From: Dinochytrium kinnereticum
Taxonomy: Eukaryota > Chytridiomycota > Chytridiomycetes > Chytridiales > Chytridiaceae
Direction: 5' to 3'
DNA: 64,000 nucleotides
Assembly (NCBI GenBank): GCA_027604005.1
Contig: JADGJT010000068.1
Span: forward strand, 3,116 to 67,115
The translations under genes and the position numbers were made by a program. Below are positions 11,299-28,542 of the stretch, piece by piece (position 1 is the first letter of the stretch; every line of letters starts with the position of its first letter). The notes beneath the pieces were generated by a model that saw only the letters and a list, made by a program, of their open reading frames with translations, made no database searches and was not told where the DNA came from.

Positions 11299-14200
11299 TC
11301 ACAGACTCTTAACATAGGCCTCAAACAATGCCATCTCATCCACAGCCGGCTCTACCAACTCATCACTAACGATATGAGCCTCAATCTCGCCGTCCCCAAA
11401 CGCAAGTATAAGCGACGCTCCCATGCCATTGGCAGATCTTGACGGCTGCTGGGACACGACCTCCTCCTCAGTCTCATTCGTCTGCATCCCTTGTTCCTTT
11501 TTATGCTTTTTCTCATGCTCAGGCAATACTATCCGACGCGGTACAATCGTTCCCGGAGGGGAAGGGCTTAATGCGAAGAACAATATTCTCGCGCTTTCCG
11601 GTAAAGGCCCCGTACCATCCCCAGACGAAGATAAGTAAGACCCAACGGGCACAACATGCGTTGGCTCGTGACTCTGTTCGACCAGATCCCAAACATAAAT
11701 CGTTGACGCGTCGTCGAGAACGTAAAAAACGGACGGACGATGAGGAGACCAACAGGCTTGAATTACTGATGGAGATTTTCGGGATGGAGTGGAAGATTTG
11801 GAGGGTTTCGAGCCCCATGTTCCGCGGGCTTCTTCGTTGGCGATCCACTCTAGCGACCACCTAACGAGAGGTGTAGACCGCGACGTGTGGAATAACACGA
11901 TGATGCCTGAGGCGTACCCGGCCAGGAAAAGATTCGGATGATGTGGGCTATACTCTAAACTCGTAACTGGGTCGACTACAACCTCTACTCTCCAATTTGA
12001 AGACTCCCCATAATGCTTATCAGTCTTGGTTGGCGTTTCATCAGATTTAGAGGAGGAGTGTGATAAGATCTTAAGCGGTGCGGGGTTATAGTTCTGGTCG
12101 AAGAGTCTCGGGTAGCATGTTTCACGAAACCTTGATTCGTGGAGTATGTCGCCGGTGTGCGTCCCGACAATGAATGTTGAGACGTTGTCTGGGGTAAAAC
12201 GGCAGGTTGTGACGTGAATTCCTGGAGATGGGTTGGGCAGCCTTTTTTTTTTTGTTTGTTTTAAAAAGGTTAAGGGAGGATAACAAATGCGTCTTATTAC
12301 CTGTCAATAGATTTTAAGGCGAATCCGCTTCCTTTTACAAGCCTGATACTTGAGCCTATCCCCATCCCGAGATCGTTTTCTGCGACGCTGTTGTAGTCTT
12401 TGTATCTTGACTCCGAAACAACCTTTTCACCATCAAAACAAGTAACAAAATACAACCATTAGCTAACTTTTGCCAATAGAGAAATCACTATACCCATAAC
12501 CGAAGTGATCCTCCCGCATCCATCGAAACAATCTGCAAAGACTTCATTGCATTAAACCCTCCCTCCTCCCTATTAGCCCCAAAGCCCCCCATCCCGTCAC
12601 CCCCAGTCTCTGTATCTATCCCAGCATTTACAAGCGGATACACAAGCACAACAGGCTCTTTATGAAGCTGGTCCATGGTAAACAACGCATCAGTGGTGTA
12701 GCAAGGTCGACGTAATAGATATTCCGTCTTTCCTTTAGACTCATTGGTCAACGGGGCCTCGGTTAAAGTCATGTGAAGGGATGAAGGCTCGCGAAGATCC
12801 CAGGCTGATATACCGCCTTCTTTTGTGCCAGCGATGTAGATGTAAGGTTTTGTATGAGATGCGCAGATTGTGGAAGGGTCCCCCTCGCAGAGCAAAATGC
12901 TATTTTATTGTTTTTTAAAAAGAAAAGAAAAAGAAACAGGTTAGAAGAATAGTGCGAGGAGTTTAAAATATTATACCAAGATGGAGAGGTGAGATCAGTC
13001 AAACGCCACATGCATATCAGCCCTTTCTTGCCGATTTTGCTTTCGGCGAAAACACCAGATGCTTGCGACCATAACGTCATGAGAAGGCGGTGGTCTATAG
13101 GGGAGAAGGCCAATTTGATCAAAGTGCGGCCTTTTACGTGAGATTGTTAGTTATTATTCAGATGGAATACGGCTAATGATTCTTTACCTGAGAGAAAAGA
13201 TGGGAGAGTTATGCGCGTCTGTCCTTGACTTATGTTAATGTAAGACGTATTATCAACTCTGATAGATTCCGTCGCGTGGAGAGTGTTCTCTTCTAGCAGA
13301 ATGTCCATCACCTTTAAAACAAAAAAAAAAATTAGAAAAAGTTATCACCACTAATTACATACCTGCGAAGCATTCCTCAAAAACTTTATCAGACTGAGGG
13401 AATCAAGCGCTGTAATCGCAGTTGTCTTATTAAATTCATTTTTCTTCTCCGCCCTCTTCCACATCTCATGCTCAGATTGTAACCAAGGAAGGTCAGGCTT
13501 TCCAACACCCGAATCAATCAACTGATCAGGAGGCGCTTGGGTCCATTTATCGGCTATGTACCAATCCTCAGTTTGGACTTCAGTGTCGACAAAATCTTCG
13601 TTCCATTGGGTTGCAACCTTGAATTTAAGGAGCTTTAGAACTGCGAGTGGAAAAATGCTAACGGCTTATAATACCTGGCGTGAATCAAGGGACCCAAAGC
13701 TCCGAATGTATAAGTCATATTCATTCATAGGAGCCAATTCAAAAATATCGTAAAACGCTACATCAAACTCAACCAAGTTTTTCAAATCCTTCATATAGTT
13801 TTAGACAAGGCTTGCCAATAAATCGATAAACCTTAGCTCTTTTCATCTGCTTTGCTAACGCATAATTTGGCATTTTCATTGTTCTTTCAATTTTCATCTC
13901 GCCACGTTCTGGTAGATTTGAGCTTGGTTGGTGAGCGTCTAGAGTAATAGTCAGAAATTTTGGTAAGTCTTTAACAGACCTTGAGCATCATGCTTTTTTT
14001 GTGATTCCTCTCTGTGACGAGTTTGTTGCTGATGTCTTGACGATACTCGCTCATTTTCCTCCTCTAGCGCTTTCCTCACCTAGGTTTTTTTCTCTAATCA
14101 GGTCTCCTCATGTGTTAAGTGCTACGGACCTCAATAATATGCTTAGGTTCTGGCTCTGATGGTTCATCTTCAAACGCCTCAAAGTCCTCGTCATAATCCT

Positions 14201-15698
14201 AGTAATAGTTAGTACACTTTCGAAAACATCAGAAGAAGAAAAAGAATGCACGAAGTACCTCAAATTCGTCGTCTCCGTATGCCTCTTCAACTGGCTCATC
14301 TACCATACTTTCGTCTGAAGAAGAGGCACGATCTCTAAAATCCATTGATATATCTAACATAAAATCATGAGCCCTAAAAAGACAAAGAAGATTTCCCAAC
14401 CATCGTCTTCATTGGAAATATACCCTTTTGCATAAGATTGAGAATGTCCATTTTTCTGCGCTGCATGCCCGCTTCTTTTAGAATCCTGCTGACGCGGCAA
14501 GGAAGAACTATTTGCACCCGGATTCATCTTTTCAGCCGCATTCGCCGCAGAAGGCATATTTGGGCCGCTTTTCCCGACAGCACCTTTAACTATATCCTTC
14601 GCACTAGCCTCCAGAGGCTTACCATCACGTCCAGCTCCTGTTGGTATATGCAACGGACTCGCGTTCACCTCTCCGGGAGCTGTTCTACCATTAGTAGTCG
14701 CTCCCTTTGATGATTGCTGAACTTGGGTAGAAGGTTGGTGGCTTCCTTTTGCAGTAGGCTGCAGTTTGCTTATACTTTGTGTTTGCTGCAAGGGAAGTTG
14801 CTGATGCTTTGTAGGTTGTGATGACTGCTGCGACTGCATGGGTTTTGGCTGGCTAGGGGCTTGAATTACTGTGCTTGGTGTCTTTGGAGATTGTGCCTGC
14901 AGTGAAGGTACGGGTTGCTGCTTCGGGCCTCCCTGTTGAGTCTGCTGATCGGAAGGCTTGATTTGAGGTGCCTGCTGTACTGAAGATGATGGTGTAGGTT
15001 GCGTAGCGGCCTGAGGTTTGAGGCTTTGGGTCGGCTGTGAGGAAGCGGCCCTGGTAGAATTTTGCTGAGCTGAGCTCTGCAATTCCTGGGGCGGCTGCAA
15101 TTGCTTTTGTAGGAGTTGAGATTGCTGCTGCGCCTGTGAAGCAGCCGTTCGTTGTGACTGCTGCATCTGCGATGAAAGCTGAGGTGTTTTGCCCTGCTGA
15201 GATTGCGGCGACGGCGCCTGCATAGAAGGTTTCGAGGGTAATTGCACTGATTGAGATTGCGGAGCCCCCTGTGACCTTTCAGAAGGTTTTGCTTGCTGTG
15301 CATTGCTGAGGTTTGTTTTGGATCCAGTAAGGCCTCCCTGCGCCCGCTGCGGGGATGTTGGGTTCGCAGCAGTTTTCTGCTGTGATGAAGTCTGAGGCTG
15401 CTGCTTTAATCTTTGCTGTTCCAGAGATGGTGATTCTTTAGACTTGAGATTTGGCTGGGGCTGCGGTTGGGGTATGCCAGCGGCGGCGCCTGTGTCGTGA
15501 CTGAAATGTTGTTAAATGCAGAGTAAAGGTTCAGTTCACAGATCTATGCACTTTGCTTATGTCCCCTTTCCGAGAACATCGCATCAAGCTCGGACAGATG
15601 GAATGCATAGATATTGAGCACCTCCATCATCGTCGCCAGCGAAAGAATATTCCCCACGCACAGCCAACGCACCTTTGTCTGGCCTTTGACTCTGACAT
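11299..15698 (-). CDS. DYNC2I1: Dynein-2 intermediate chain, WDR60/DYNC2I1-like, with Gln-rich N-terminal extension
   Basis: WDR60 is an intermediate chain of dynein-2, the motor that returns intraflagellar transport trains to the cell body. The exon chain on the minus strand is 15673-15698, 14401-15500, 14259-14353, 14130-14198, 13980-14079, 13832-13938, 13675-13788, 13363-13617, 13188-13311, 12977-13130, 12494-12899, 12301-12422 and 11299-12241, for 1204 residues. Residues about 10-370 are rich in Gln, Pro and Ser. An acidic patch (DDEFEDYDEDFEAF) follows, then the conserved APMNEYDLYIRSFG near 515-528. A WD40 propeller runs to the end (GGISAWDLREPSSLH, MDAGGSLRLW, STIYVWDL), matching WDR60 blade for blade. 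The join to the Gln-rich part depends on a 47-nt intron (14354-14400). Without it the WDR60 protein would start at the ATG at 14345 and the Gln-rich part would be a separate gene. WDR60 identity is firm; the extension is moderately supported. Confidence 0.88.
14401..15500 (-). repeat. Gln/Pro/Ser low-complexity coding region
   Basis: One exon of 1100 nt encodes dense Gln runs interspersed with Pro, Ser and Thr, with CAG/CAA codons mixed so it is not a simple triplet repeat. It would form a disordered N-terminal tail on the dynein-2 chain. The open frame ends at 14354-14356 if the neighbouring 47-nt intron is not removed. Confidence 0.8.
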
Positions 15699-16378
15699 TT
15701 TGTCGATATTTTGACTGACAATTCTGCAGGCAAAACAAACCAGTGTTGAAGAGCAGTGATGTTTGGTTTTCTTGCAGATGCGCACTCACTCTGGGCAGGG
15801 ATGCATATTCAGGATATTCTGTACATCAAATGTGGAGTATATTGTGGGTGATGAATGCGCATCCCGCACTTCTTTCTCACTACTAGCCTCTGTATCCCTC
15901 ATCAGAACATTATTAAGTATCATCAACACGCTGTGCGCCTACTGCAATGTGCTTGGTAAATGGACAAAAAAACAAGATGAAAAAATAACGATGTGTAGAA
16001 GTATTCTTGACCCTCAGCGAAGCCTCATGTGTGAGCACTGGATTTAAAGCAATTTGACGCAATCGGACATGCTTTTGCTAAACGGCCCTTGGATATCACG
16101 AAGTATTTTTATTTTAGCTGATTTCTTCATCTCAAGGGCCTGCCTCAACTCTCGCGCCGTTGATTCCTGCGCTCTTTTCTATTACAACCCCCTTTCTATC
16201 CCTATAATTTTAGAGAGAGAGGAAAAAAAAATTGGGGTGGCCATACACTTGCATATCCAGTCTTCAGTCCCTTCGTAAGTTTTTTGTTTTCCAGACCTCC
16301 TTCCAGCCCCGCGTAAAATCGCAACACGTCCTCTTCAAGGACCTTCAAAACCATTTTTTCCCCTTTTCTGACAAGACA
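15699..16378. other. Divergent intergenic region between the dynein-2 chain and PAXX-like genes
   Basis: The two flanking genes point away from each other, so the 680 nt should hold both promoters and 5' UTRs. No ORF here looks coding. An in-frame ATG at 16232 could extend the PAXX-like protein by 49 residues, but that extension has no family character. Confidence 0.4.
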
Positions 16379-17243
16379 ATGGAGCCTCTCGATGATGTGG
16401 TCCAGTCTGTACACTGCAAGAATGTCAACTTTGTCCTAGTATCCCGTGTCGAGCGCTCAAAGAAAGAATGGAGTCTTTTGCTCATAAGAGAGACGGACGC
16501 ATTCGTCAAAACTTTTGACACAGCAGCAAGAGATGGGCTTCTTGGTAAGAACATCGAGCACAAAACATGGTCAAGTTACGCCGCAAAGTTCATGGCTGGA
16601 GTAAAGGAAGGAGAAATATACATACCCAATGCTTCGTCAACAGAGGGGCCGTTAATCGTTAAGTTTTGTCCCGATATCTTTGTCGTTTCAGAGGAATGTT
16701 TGATCTCAACGATACCTCTTTTTCAGTTGAAGGTATTTCCGGACGCCGTCAGTCCCTTAGTATTTGAGCTGGATCTGGTTCAGAGCGTTGCTGATTACAA
16801 ACGGATTATGTCAACAACCATATATTCGATAGGATCGAGTCTGTCGGAAGGCGGAGTATCAGGTGTGCCTTTACGAGATATCGCAAATGGGGGACCACGA
16901 CCATCCATCCTGAATGAAATCGAGGTTCTGAAACGAGACCGAGATCATTGGAAGTCTATGGCATCAGCAGCAGTTTCATCGCAGAGCGCGTTAAGTTCAC
17001 AGCCCGCCGCCCCCGGAAAGGGAGAAAGAAAACGCATACATGAACGAAGTTTGCTCAATCCAAGAGTTAAAGTGTATGGTTCTATCATCTGTTCCTTCCT
17101 ATAAAGACACTCTTTAACTACAAAAAATAAGCTGTTTCTTCATATTTCTTCACCGCCTTCTTTGCTTATTTACATATTCTCCCCTCTCTTTTAATAGACG
17201 TGAGGCAAAAAAGTCGACAGCATTTGAAAGCGACGAAGATTAA
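16379..17243 (+). CDS. PAXX: PAXX-like non-homologous end-joining factor (XRCC4 superfamily)
   Basis: PAXX is a scaffold of the XRCC4/XLF group that binds Ku and stabilises broken DNA ends for ligation. Two exons, 16379-17073 and 17198-17243, encode 246 residues (human PAXX is about 204). The N-terminal two thirds fit a beta-sandwich head, followed by a short helix (NEIEVLKRDRDHW). The basic tail carries ERSLLNP and, after the intron, ends in AFESDED. Human PAXX ends the same way: SLINP followed by a Ku-binding tail of aromatic plus acidic residues. The start MEPLDD was chosen because it sits where the family begins. The second exon is only 46 nt yet encodes the presumed Ku-binding end. The gene is convergent with SPC2, the stops lying 30 nt apart. 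An XLF or XRCC4 homologue is the alternative; the coiled coil seems too short for either. Confidence 0.66.
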
Positions 17244-17273
17244 TGGAAAGTGCGACAGCAAAGAAACAATGAT

Positions 17274-18144
17274 CTAATTGAGCTTGAGCCCATCCTGCTT
17301 CAAGAGGTCCGAGATATCCTTATAGAAGATATCAGCAGCAAGCTCCCCTGCTACATCAAACCAAGCGCCAACATTCTTTGAAAGAGACAGCGGCCGAGAC
17401 TCTTTGGTCTTCTTCCCCTTGGACCCCTTCACCTGAATCTGAATACTTAGCGAGTAATCCGGCGTGAAGCGCTTATTTCTAGAAGAGACGACGATTTTTT
17501 GGTCAGGGTCCTAAAAAAGAAGTGGTGATATATTAGAAGCCGAATAAATGCACCGCCAACGATAAAAATAATTATGCGCACCGATCCTGTGGGGTCTTTC
17601 TTGGTTCCCACAAAAATAACCTCCTTCTCCACCTTGACGGCATAAAGGAACATGGCACTGTTGAGGAGAAAGTAGGCGGCGACGCTGATGATGAGAACTA
17701 GACGGCATTCCGGGTATGGTACAAAGTGACTGTAAGCGGTGGCTCCTGCTGCAAAAAAGCATGCCGCGTAACCCATAAGAAGTTTCATATCGGTGTAGGA
17801 ATGATCCTCGGCAAACTTGTAATCTTCAACAAGGATCTGTGCAGCACAGTCAGCATGGGATCATTCCTTTAACAACTAACCCTCCTCAATGCATCGTCCA
17901 AAGCGTGTTTGACCTCTGCCGAATTGTAGTTGTTTATCACAACGGGGCTTCGCTCTATTGGTCAAGATACAGTGAGTCTCAATGCCTCTTTAAGGATGAA
18001 GGGTATTCACTCACCCATATCCTCCAAAAAGGCGGAAACGACGCCGATCACCTTCTCCTCAGGCGCAGCGATCTGCTCCTTAGCTTCGTCCTTGCTGGCA
18101 ACAGGTGCGGGCGACTCCGCAGCGTTCTTCTTTTTCGCAGCCAT
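17274..18144 (-). CDS. SPC2: Signal peptidase complex subunit 2 (SPC25)
   Basis: SPC2 links signal peptidase to the Sec61 translocon in the ER membrane. Exons on the minus strand are 18015-18144, 17881-17954, 17582-17836 and 17274-17510, for 231 residues, a usual length for the family. The charged N-terminus (MAAKKKN) leads to the conserved SPVVINNYNSAEVKHALDDA segment. Two membrane spans follow (around MGYAACFFAAGATAY and VLIISVAAYFLLNSAMFLY), separated by the PYPECR turn. The cytosolic C-terminus contains the typical S-RNKRFTPDYSL-I strand. The start is the first ATG of the exon. It ends 30 nt from the convergent PAXX-like gene. Confidence 0.92.
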
Positions 18145-18282
18145 TACGGGTTGGTTGGGTTCAAAATTCAATTGAAAATTCGGCAAGTCAAATACAAAGA
18201 TGGTGGGTTGCGCTCATTCGCTGCATCCGCCAGGCATGGTGGGCGAGGCTGACGATATCCATCTCCACCCTTTTCTGAAACC

Positions 18283-18634
18283 ATGCAGCTGGCGCTGTTC
18301 AACTTTATGAGCTTGCTGCTGGTGGTGCTGCTGACCATCTGCACCTGCACCTACGTCCGAGCACAGTTTCCTTCTATCATTGACAGGAACAAGACGGGGT
18401 ATTTGTCTTTGGAATCTCATGTTGGAGCGAATGGCTTCTAACTATTATTCATAGAATCTTGGGGCTGTTTTGGAAAGCTGCAAGGATCGGTAGGTTTTGA
18501 AATAATGCCTTTGCAACAGTCACGATCGTCATTAATGGTGCTAACGCCTCCTCCTTACAGGTGAAAGGCTCAGCCCCTACGTTTCCATGTGCTGTATAGC
18601 GATGGCTCTTCACTACCTCGTCGGGGCATCATAG
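18283..18634 (+). CDS. KSH1: Protein kish (TMEM167 family)
   Basis: Kish is a tiny membrane protein of the early secretory pathway, essential in yeast. Exons are 18283-18398, 18455-18489 and 18561-18634, for 74 residues, the normal family size. The first part is a membrane segment ([18 protein letters not shown]), followed by the invariant DRNKTG, then [18 protein letters not shown] and a second hydrophobic segment. All family hallmarks are present. The gene is divergent from SPC2, the start codons being only 138 nt apart, so they may share a promoter. Confidence 0.95.
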
Positions 18635-18692
18635 ACACGGGCAAAATAATTAGCTAGAACCACTGTAAGTGTTTGGTTCATCTTTTTTTTCA

Positions 18693-19292
18693 TTACGGCA
18701 ACGATCTCATATTCATGCGTTTAAAGTCTTCATAGCTGATCTCCCCATCCTTATCCCTATCAAACCGACTCTTGATAGCCGCAATATCCCCCTTTTGCGG
18801 CATATTGTACTTATTTAGTTCGCGAGTCATCTGCAAGAACGTCGAGTCTAGAATAACACCATTCTCTCCAGGCTCAAACATCTAATATACACAAAGTCAA
18901 TCGTCCAATTATGTTCTATCTCTAGATTACAATACCTCAAATGCATCTTCGAAATGATCCTGCGTCGAGCTACGACTTAGCAGCAGAGCCACAAGGGCGT
19001 CTTTTGACATCTCCGCCTTTCCGGCATTGAACAACTTCAGAAGTTTCCCGCTCAAAGAAGGAAAGTAACGCTCCAAACCCTGCTTAACGTCTTCCTTTGT
19101 GATTTTCTTGCCATCAGATGAGAGTCTTGCGAAAGCGAGATTGATGTCCTCTGCTGTGACGCTTTTGAAAGGCTCATCTGGTCTTCCTCTGTAGATGGTA
19201 GACATTCTGGTGCTATTGCTCCGGCTTGGGCTTATTGGCCTCAGCATTGCTGGGGCTGTGTTTGCACGGAGGTCGGGCATGGCTCTGCTCAT
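18693..19292 (-). CDS. EF-hand calcium-binding protein
   Basis: Two exons (18936-19292 and 18693-18881 on the minus strand) encode 181 residues. The N-terminus is Ser/Arg-rich and probably disordered. The rest reads as four helix-loop-helix units. Only the last has a full calcium loop (DRDKDGEISYED), with Asp rather than Glu at position 12; the earlier loops (such as SSDGKKITKED) are degenerate. The pattern resembles calmodulin-like or EFCAB-type proteins. I cannot name an orthologue. A flagellar role would fit the organism but is only a guess. It is convergent with KSH1 (58 nt between stops). Confidence 0.8.
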
Positions 19293-19578
19293 GACTGCGG
19301 TGTGTGGAATCCGTTGTTACAAGGGTTTTGGCTGTACATGCGGATCGCCGTGACTGGAAATCCCCGCACTAAACCACAGATATTTATCTTCGGACATATC
19401 CATCCCTTTTCCCAAGTCGTGCTCTCCTCACAGCTTCTGCCGTTAGGCCACATCGTTCCTTGAAATTCCTTGCCATTTCACGTTGAAACAGGCGTTGTCG
19501 CAACCATCTAATCTTTTGACAATCCATTCGTACCCAACTGTCCTCCTCACCTCGTCTCTGACCTGCACCTGCAACGCC

Positions 19579-21735
19579 ATGTATGAGCTCGGCTCGAGCA
19601 TTCCTCCTCACAACCCCTTCGGTGAGTCTCTTGCTGACGATGACTGTCTTCTGACGGGTACAAACGGTTCATTGACCAGCGGTGTCTGTGTCCCTGCCAA
19701 CCTGGAGCTCAAACATCCTCTACGAAGAAGGAGATCCTGCCGTGCATGCGGCCCTTAAAAGTGGATATCCAAGATTCGTCTATCATCCCAGCGTCAAACA
19801 GGTGAGGCTGTCCCCATACAGACATAACCAAATCTCATCGCTACGCCAGTTATTCACGGAATGTGAGGCCAAGTTCGCCAAAACCTTTGAACGCTGTCTC
19901 GTCTTCCCATCCCGTCGATGCGCCAGCGAATGCCGAGATTTCATCAAACGTCTTTCGCCTTCTCTTGCACCTCAGACAGACCTGGACGTATTAACTATCT
20001 GCAACACTGTCCGTATCGCCGAGTTTACATTGATGCAGCAACATAGCGCCACGTCTCCAAAGGCATCTGACCCGATCGCTCATCTTATTTCTGGTCCAGT
20101 TGTGCTGTTCATTGTACTATTTGATCAACGACTTGCCAGAGTCGCTAAACAGTTTTGGCAACACTCTGGTGAAGGCATATCGACCCGGTTCGCTGTGTTC
20201 TGCTTGAACATTATTGCAAAGAACCGTCGCTCAATCGAATTCTCTGGTACATCGCCTGACTCGTGGTCCGCGCAAAAGTACCTTCAATTTCCCAATAACG
20301 CCGATGATCAAAAGTTTGTTCAAGAACACGCTCGGCGAGTGGCGTCCGAGAGTGAAATGGATGTTTTCGTAGAGGAGCGTTATGGAAGGAACCTAGATCT
20401 GCGGATGGTCCAACATGCTCAGACTGTGTTGAAGAAGAGGATTGCTGGATTGCTTGGTGATGAGGGATCGCAGACATCCCCCGCAAGCTCAGTTCCACAG
20501 TTTAGAAATATGGATGCCTTGACGGAGGCCGAGGTGTTCTTGTTTCCGTGTGGAATGAGCGCGATATACAATGCCCATCGAGCTATTCTTCATATGAGGC
20601 CTAACAAACAAACCGCGCAGTTTGGGTAAGAAAAAAATATCTTCATCGTAACAGCATCTCATCATACATTTATAAACCCAGATTTCCCTACCTCGACACC
20701 CTAAAAATCCAAGAACGTTTCGGTGCGGGCTGTCAATTTTTTGGAACCGGCGATGAAGCCGACCTTGACTTGCTGGAAGCACAACTCGATTCTGGCGAAG
20801 CCTCGATCTCTGCACTCTTTTGCGAATTCCCATCCAATCCACTCTTAAAGTCCTCTAACTTGGCTAGAATCCGATCGTTGGCGGATAGGCATGGGTTTCT
20901 GGTAGTTGTGGATGAAACGATTGGCAATTTTGTGAATGTTGCCGTGTTGGAGTGGGCTGATGTAGTTGTTTCGAGTTTGACCAAAATATTTAGCGGGGAT
21001 TGTAATGTTATGGGGGGAAGGTATCTTATTTTACCTTTCGTTTTCCCTCCGTTTTTGTTTTTTTGTGTGTCTTTTCATGGGCTTTGCGAGTCTCTTCTGA
21101 TGAATCATTTTTATTTAACACCAACTCTGACCCCTTTTTCAATGCAGCATGATCTTGAACCCTGCCGGAAAATACTTTGCGGACCTTTCAAAATCCATGG
21201 AAGTGCTTTACGAAAATAACCTATGGTGCGAGGACGCGATATTCTTAGAACGTAACTCGAGAACCTTTGTGCGGCGTATCCAGACAATAAACAGAAACGC
21301 CGAAACTCTAGCAAACTTTCTGCATGCTCATCCAAAAGGTAAAGTTTGGCATCCCTGCATTTAGTTCGCCATAACTCCTTCTCAACGGTCTTTTCCTCTT
21401 TCAAAAACGCAGTCCAAAAAATTCATTACCCCCTCTTTACCACCCGCGCGAACTACGACGCCGTAAAACGTCAAGGAGGAGGGTACGGCGGCCTCCTTTC
21501 TATCATTCTGGAGGACGAAGAGGCCGCCAAAAACTTTTACGATAGACTGAATGTGGCCAAGGGACCATCATTGGGGACCAACTTCACCCTAGCGAGTCCC
21601 TACACCATTCTCGCGCACTACACAGAACTCGATTGGGCAAAGGAGTTTGACGTTTGCAGGTGGCTTGTGAGGGTCAGTGTGGGGTTGGAGGAAACGGAAG
21701 GGCTGGTCAAGCTTTTTGCGGATGCGTTGATTTGA
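19579..21735 (+). CDS. STR2: Cystathionine gamma-synthase, long fungal STR2 type (PLP enzyme)
   Basis: The enzyme joins cysteine and an O-acyl-homoserine to cystathionine, on the route from cysteine to methionine. Exons are 19579-19621, 19680-19801, 19850-20625, 20682-21020, 21148-21338 and 21413-21735, for 597 residues. An N-terminal part of about 280 residues ([17 protein letters not shown]) is typical of fungal STR2 and absent from bacterial MetB. The PLP fold follows: [35 protein letters not shown] and the PLP lysine in SLTKIFSG. The C-terminal domain has [11 protein letters not shown] and [11 protein letters not shown]. The first exon of 43 nt gives only 14 residues, so the start is moderately secure. 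A second, distinct family member lies at 54195-55713. Confidence 0.92.
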
Positions 21736-22307
21736 GAGTTGCTCATTCCCTTTTTCTATTGGTGTTTAGTAAACTCGCAGAATTAATGCTTGAAAACACA
21801 AAGAGTGTGTTGATATTCAATACGGACGATTCGCCCTTTATTTCAACCATTTCCCCTATATCCTATGAAAACCAACTTTCATGCCTTCAAGGCAACACCT
21901 AACCTAGCAACCCCCCAAAAGCGTTTAATCTACTCTTTAACATCACACACAAACCTCCCAACGAACACAGGAGGAATACAGAAGGGCAAAAAAAAAAATT
22001 GGAAAATTCCTTTCAACCAGAAGAAGAAAAAAAAGCCGAAGGCTTGCAAAGACAAAATGGCAAAATGCTTTTCGTCAGCAAGCTGTTAAAACTAAACTCT
22101 CCACAAGTAGAAAAGTAACAAAAAATTGATGATGTCAAAGAAGAGAAAACAAAGAGCGATGGGTTTAGCAAAAAAGTCGCAGCCGCCCGCACCCAAAGGA
22201 AAGAAAAAAGAGACAAAAGAGACTCGCGCAACTCATAGCATCATCCCATTCCAAAAATACCCAGAAAACAACTAATCGCTCGTCACTTCCCTCCACCGGC
22301 TGCTTAC
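21736..22307. other. Convergent intergenic region (3' flanks of STR2 and RPB1)
   Basis: Two converging genes end on either side. The sequence is A-rich, with several A runs between 21989 and 22034 that could act as polyadenylation context for either strand. No gene is supported. Confidence 0.45.

Positions 22308-28542
<6,235 letters not shown>

Noticed and set aside
14866..15303. 145-codon alternative frame across the Gln-rich exon
   Set aside because: Overlaps the Gln-rich frame that joins in register to WDR60; CAG-rich DNA is open in several frames.
15544..15789. 81-codon minus-strand ORF upstream of the Gln-rich exon
   Set aside because: It covers the 172-nt first intron in another frame; the spliced 26-nt exon gives a better in-frame start.
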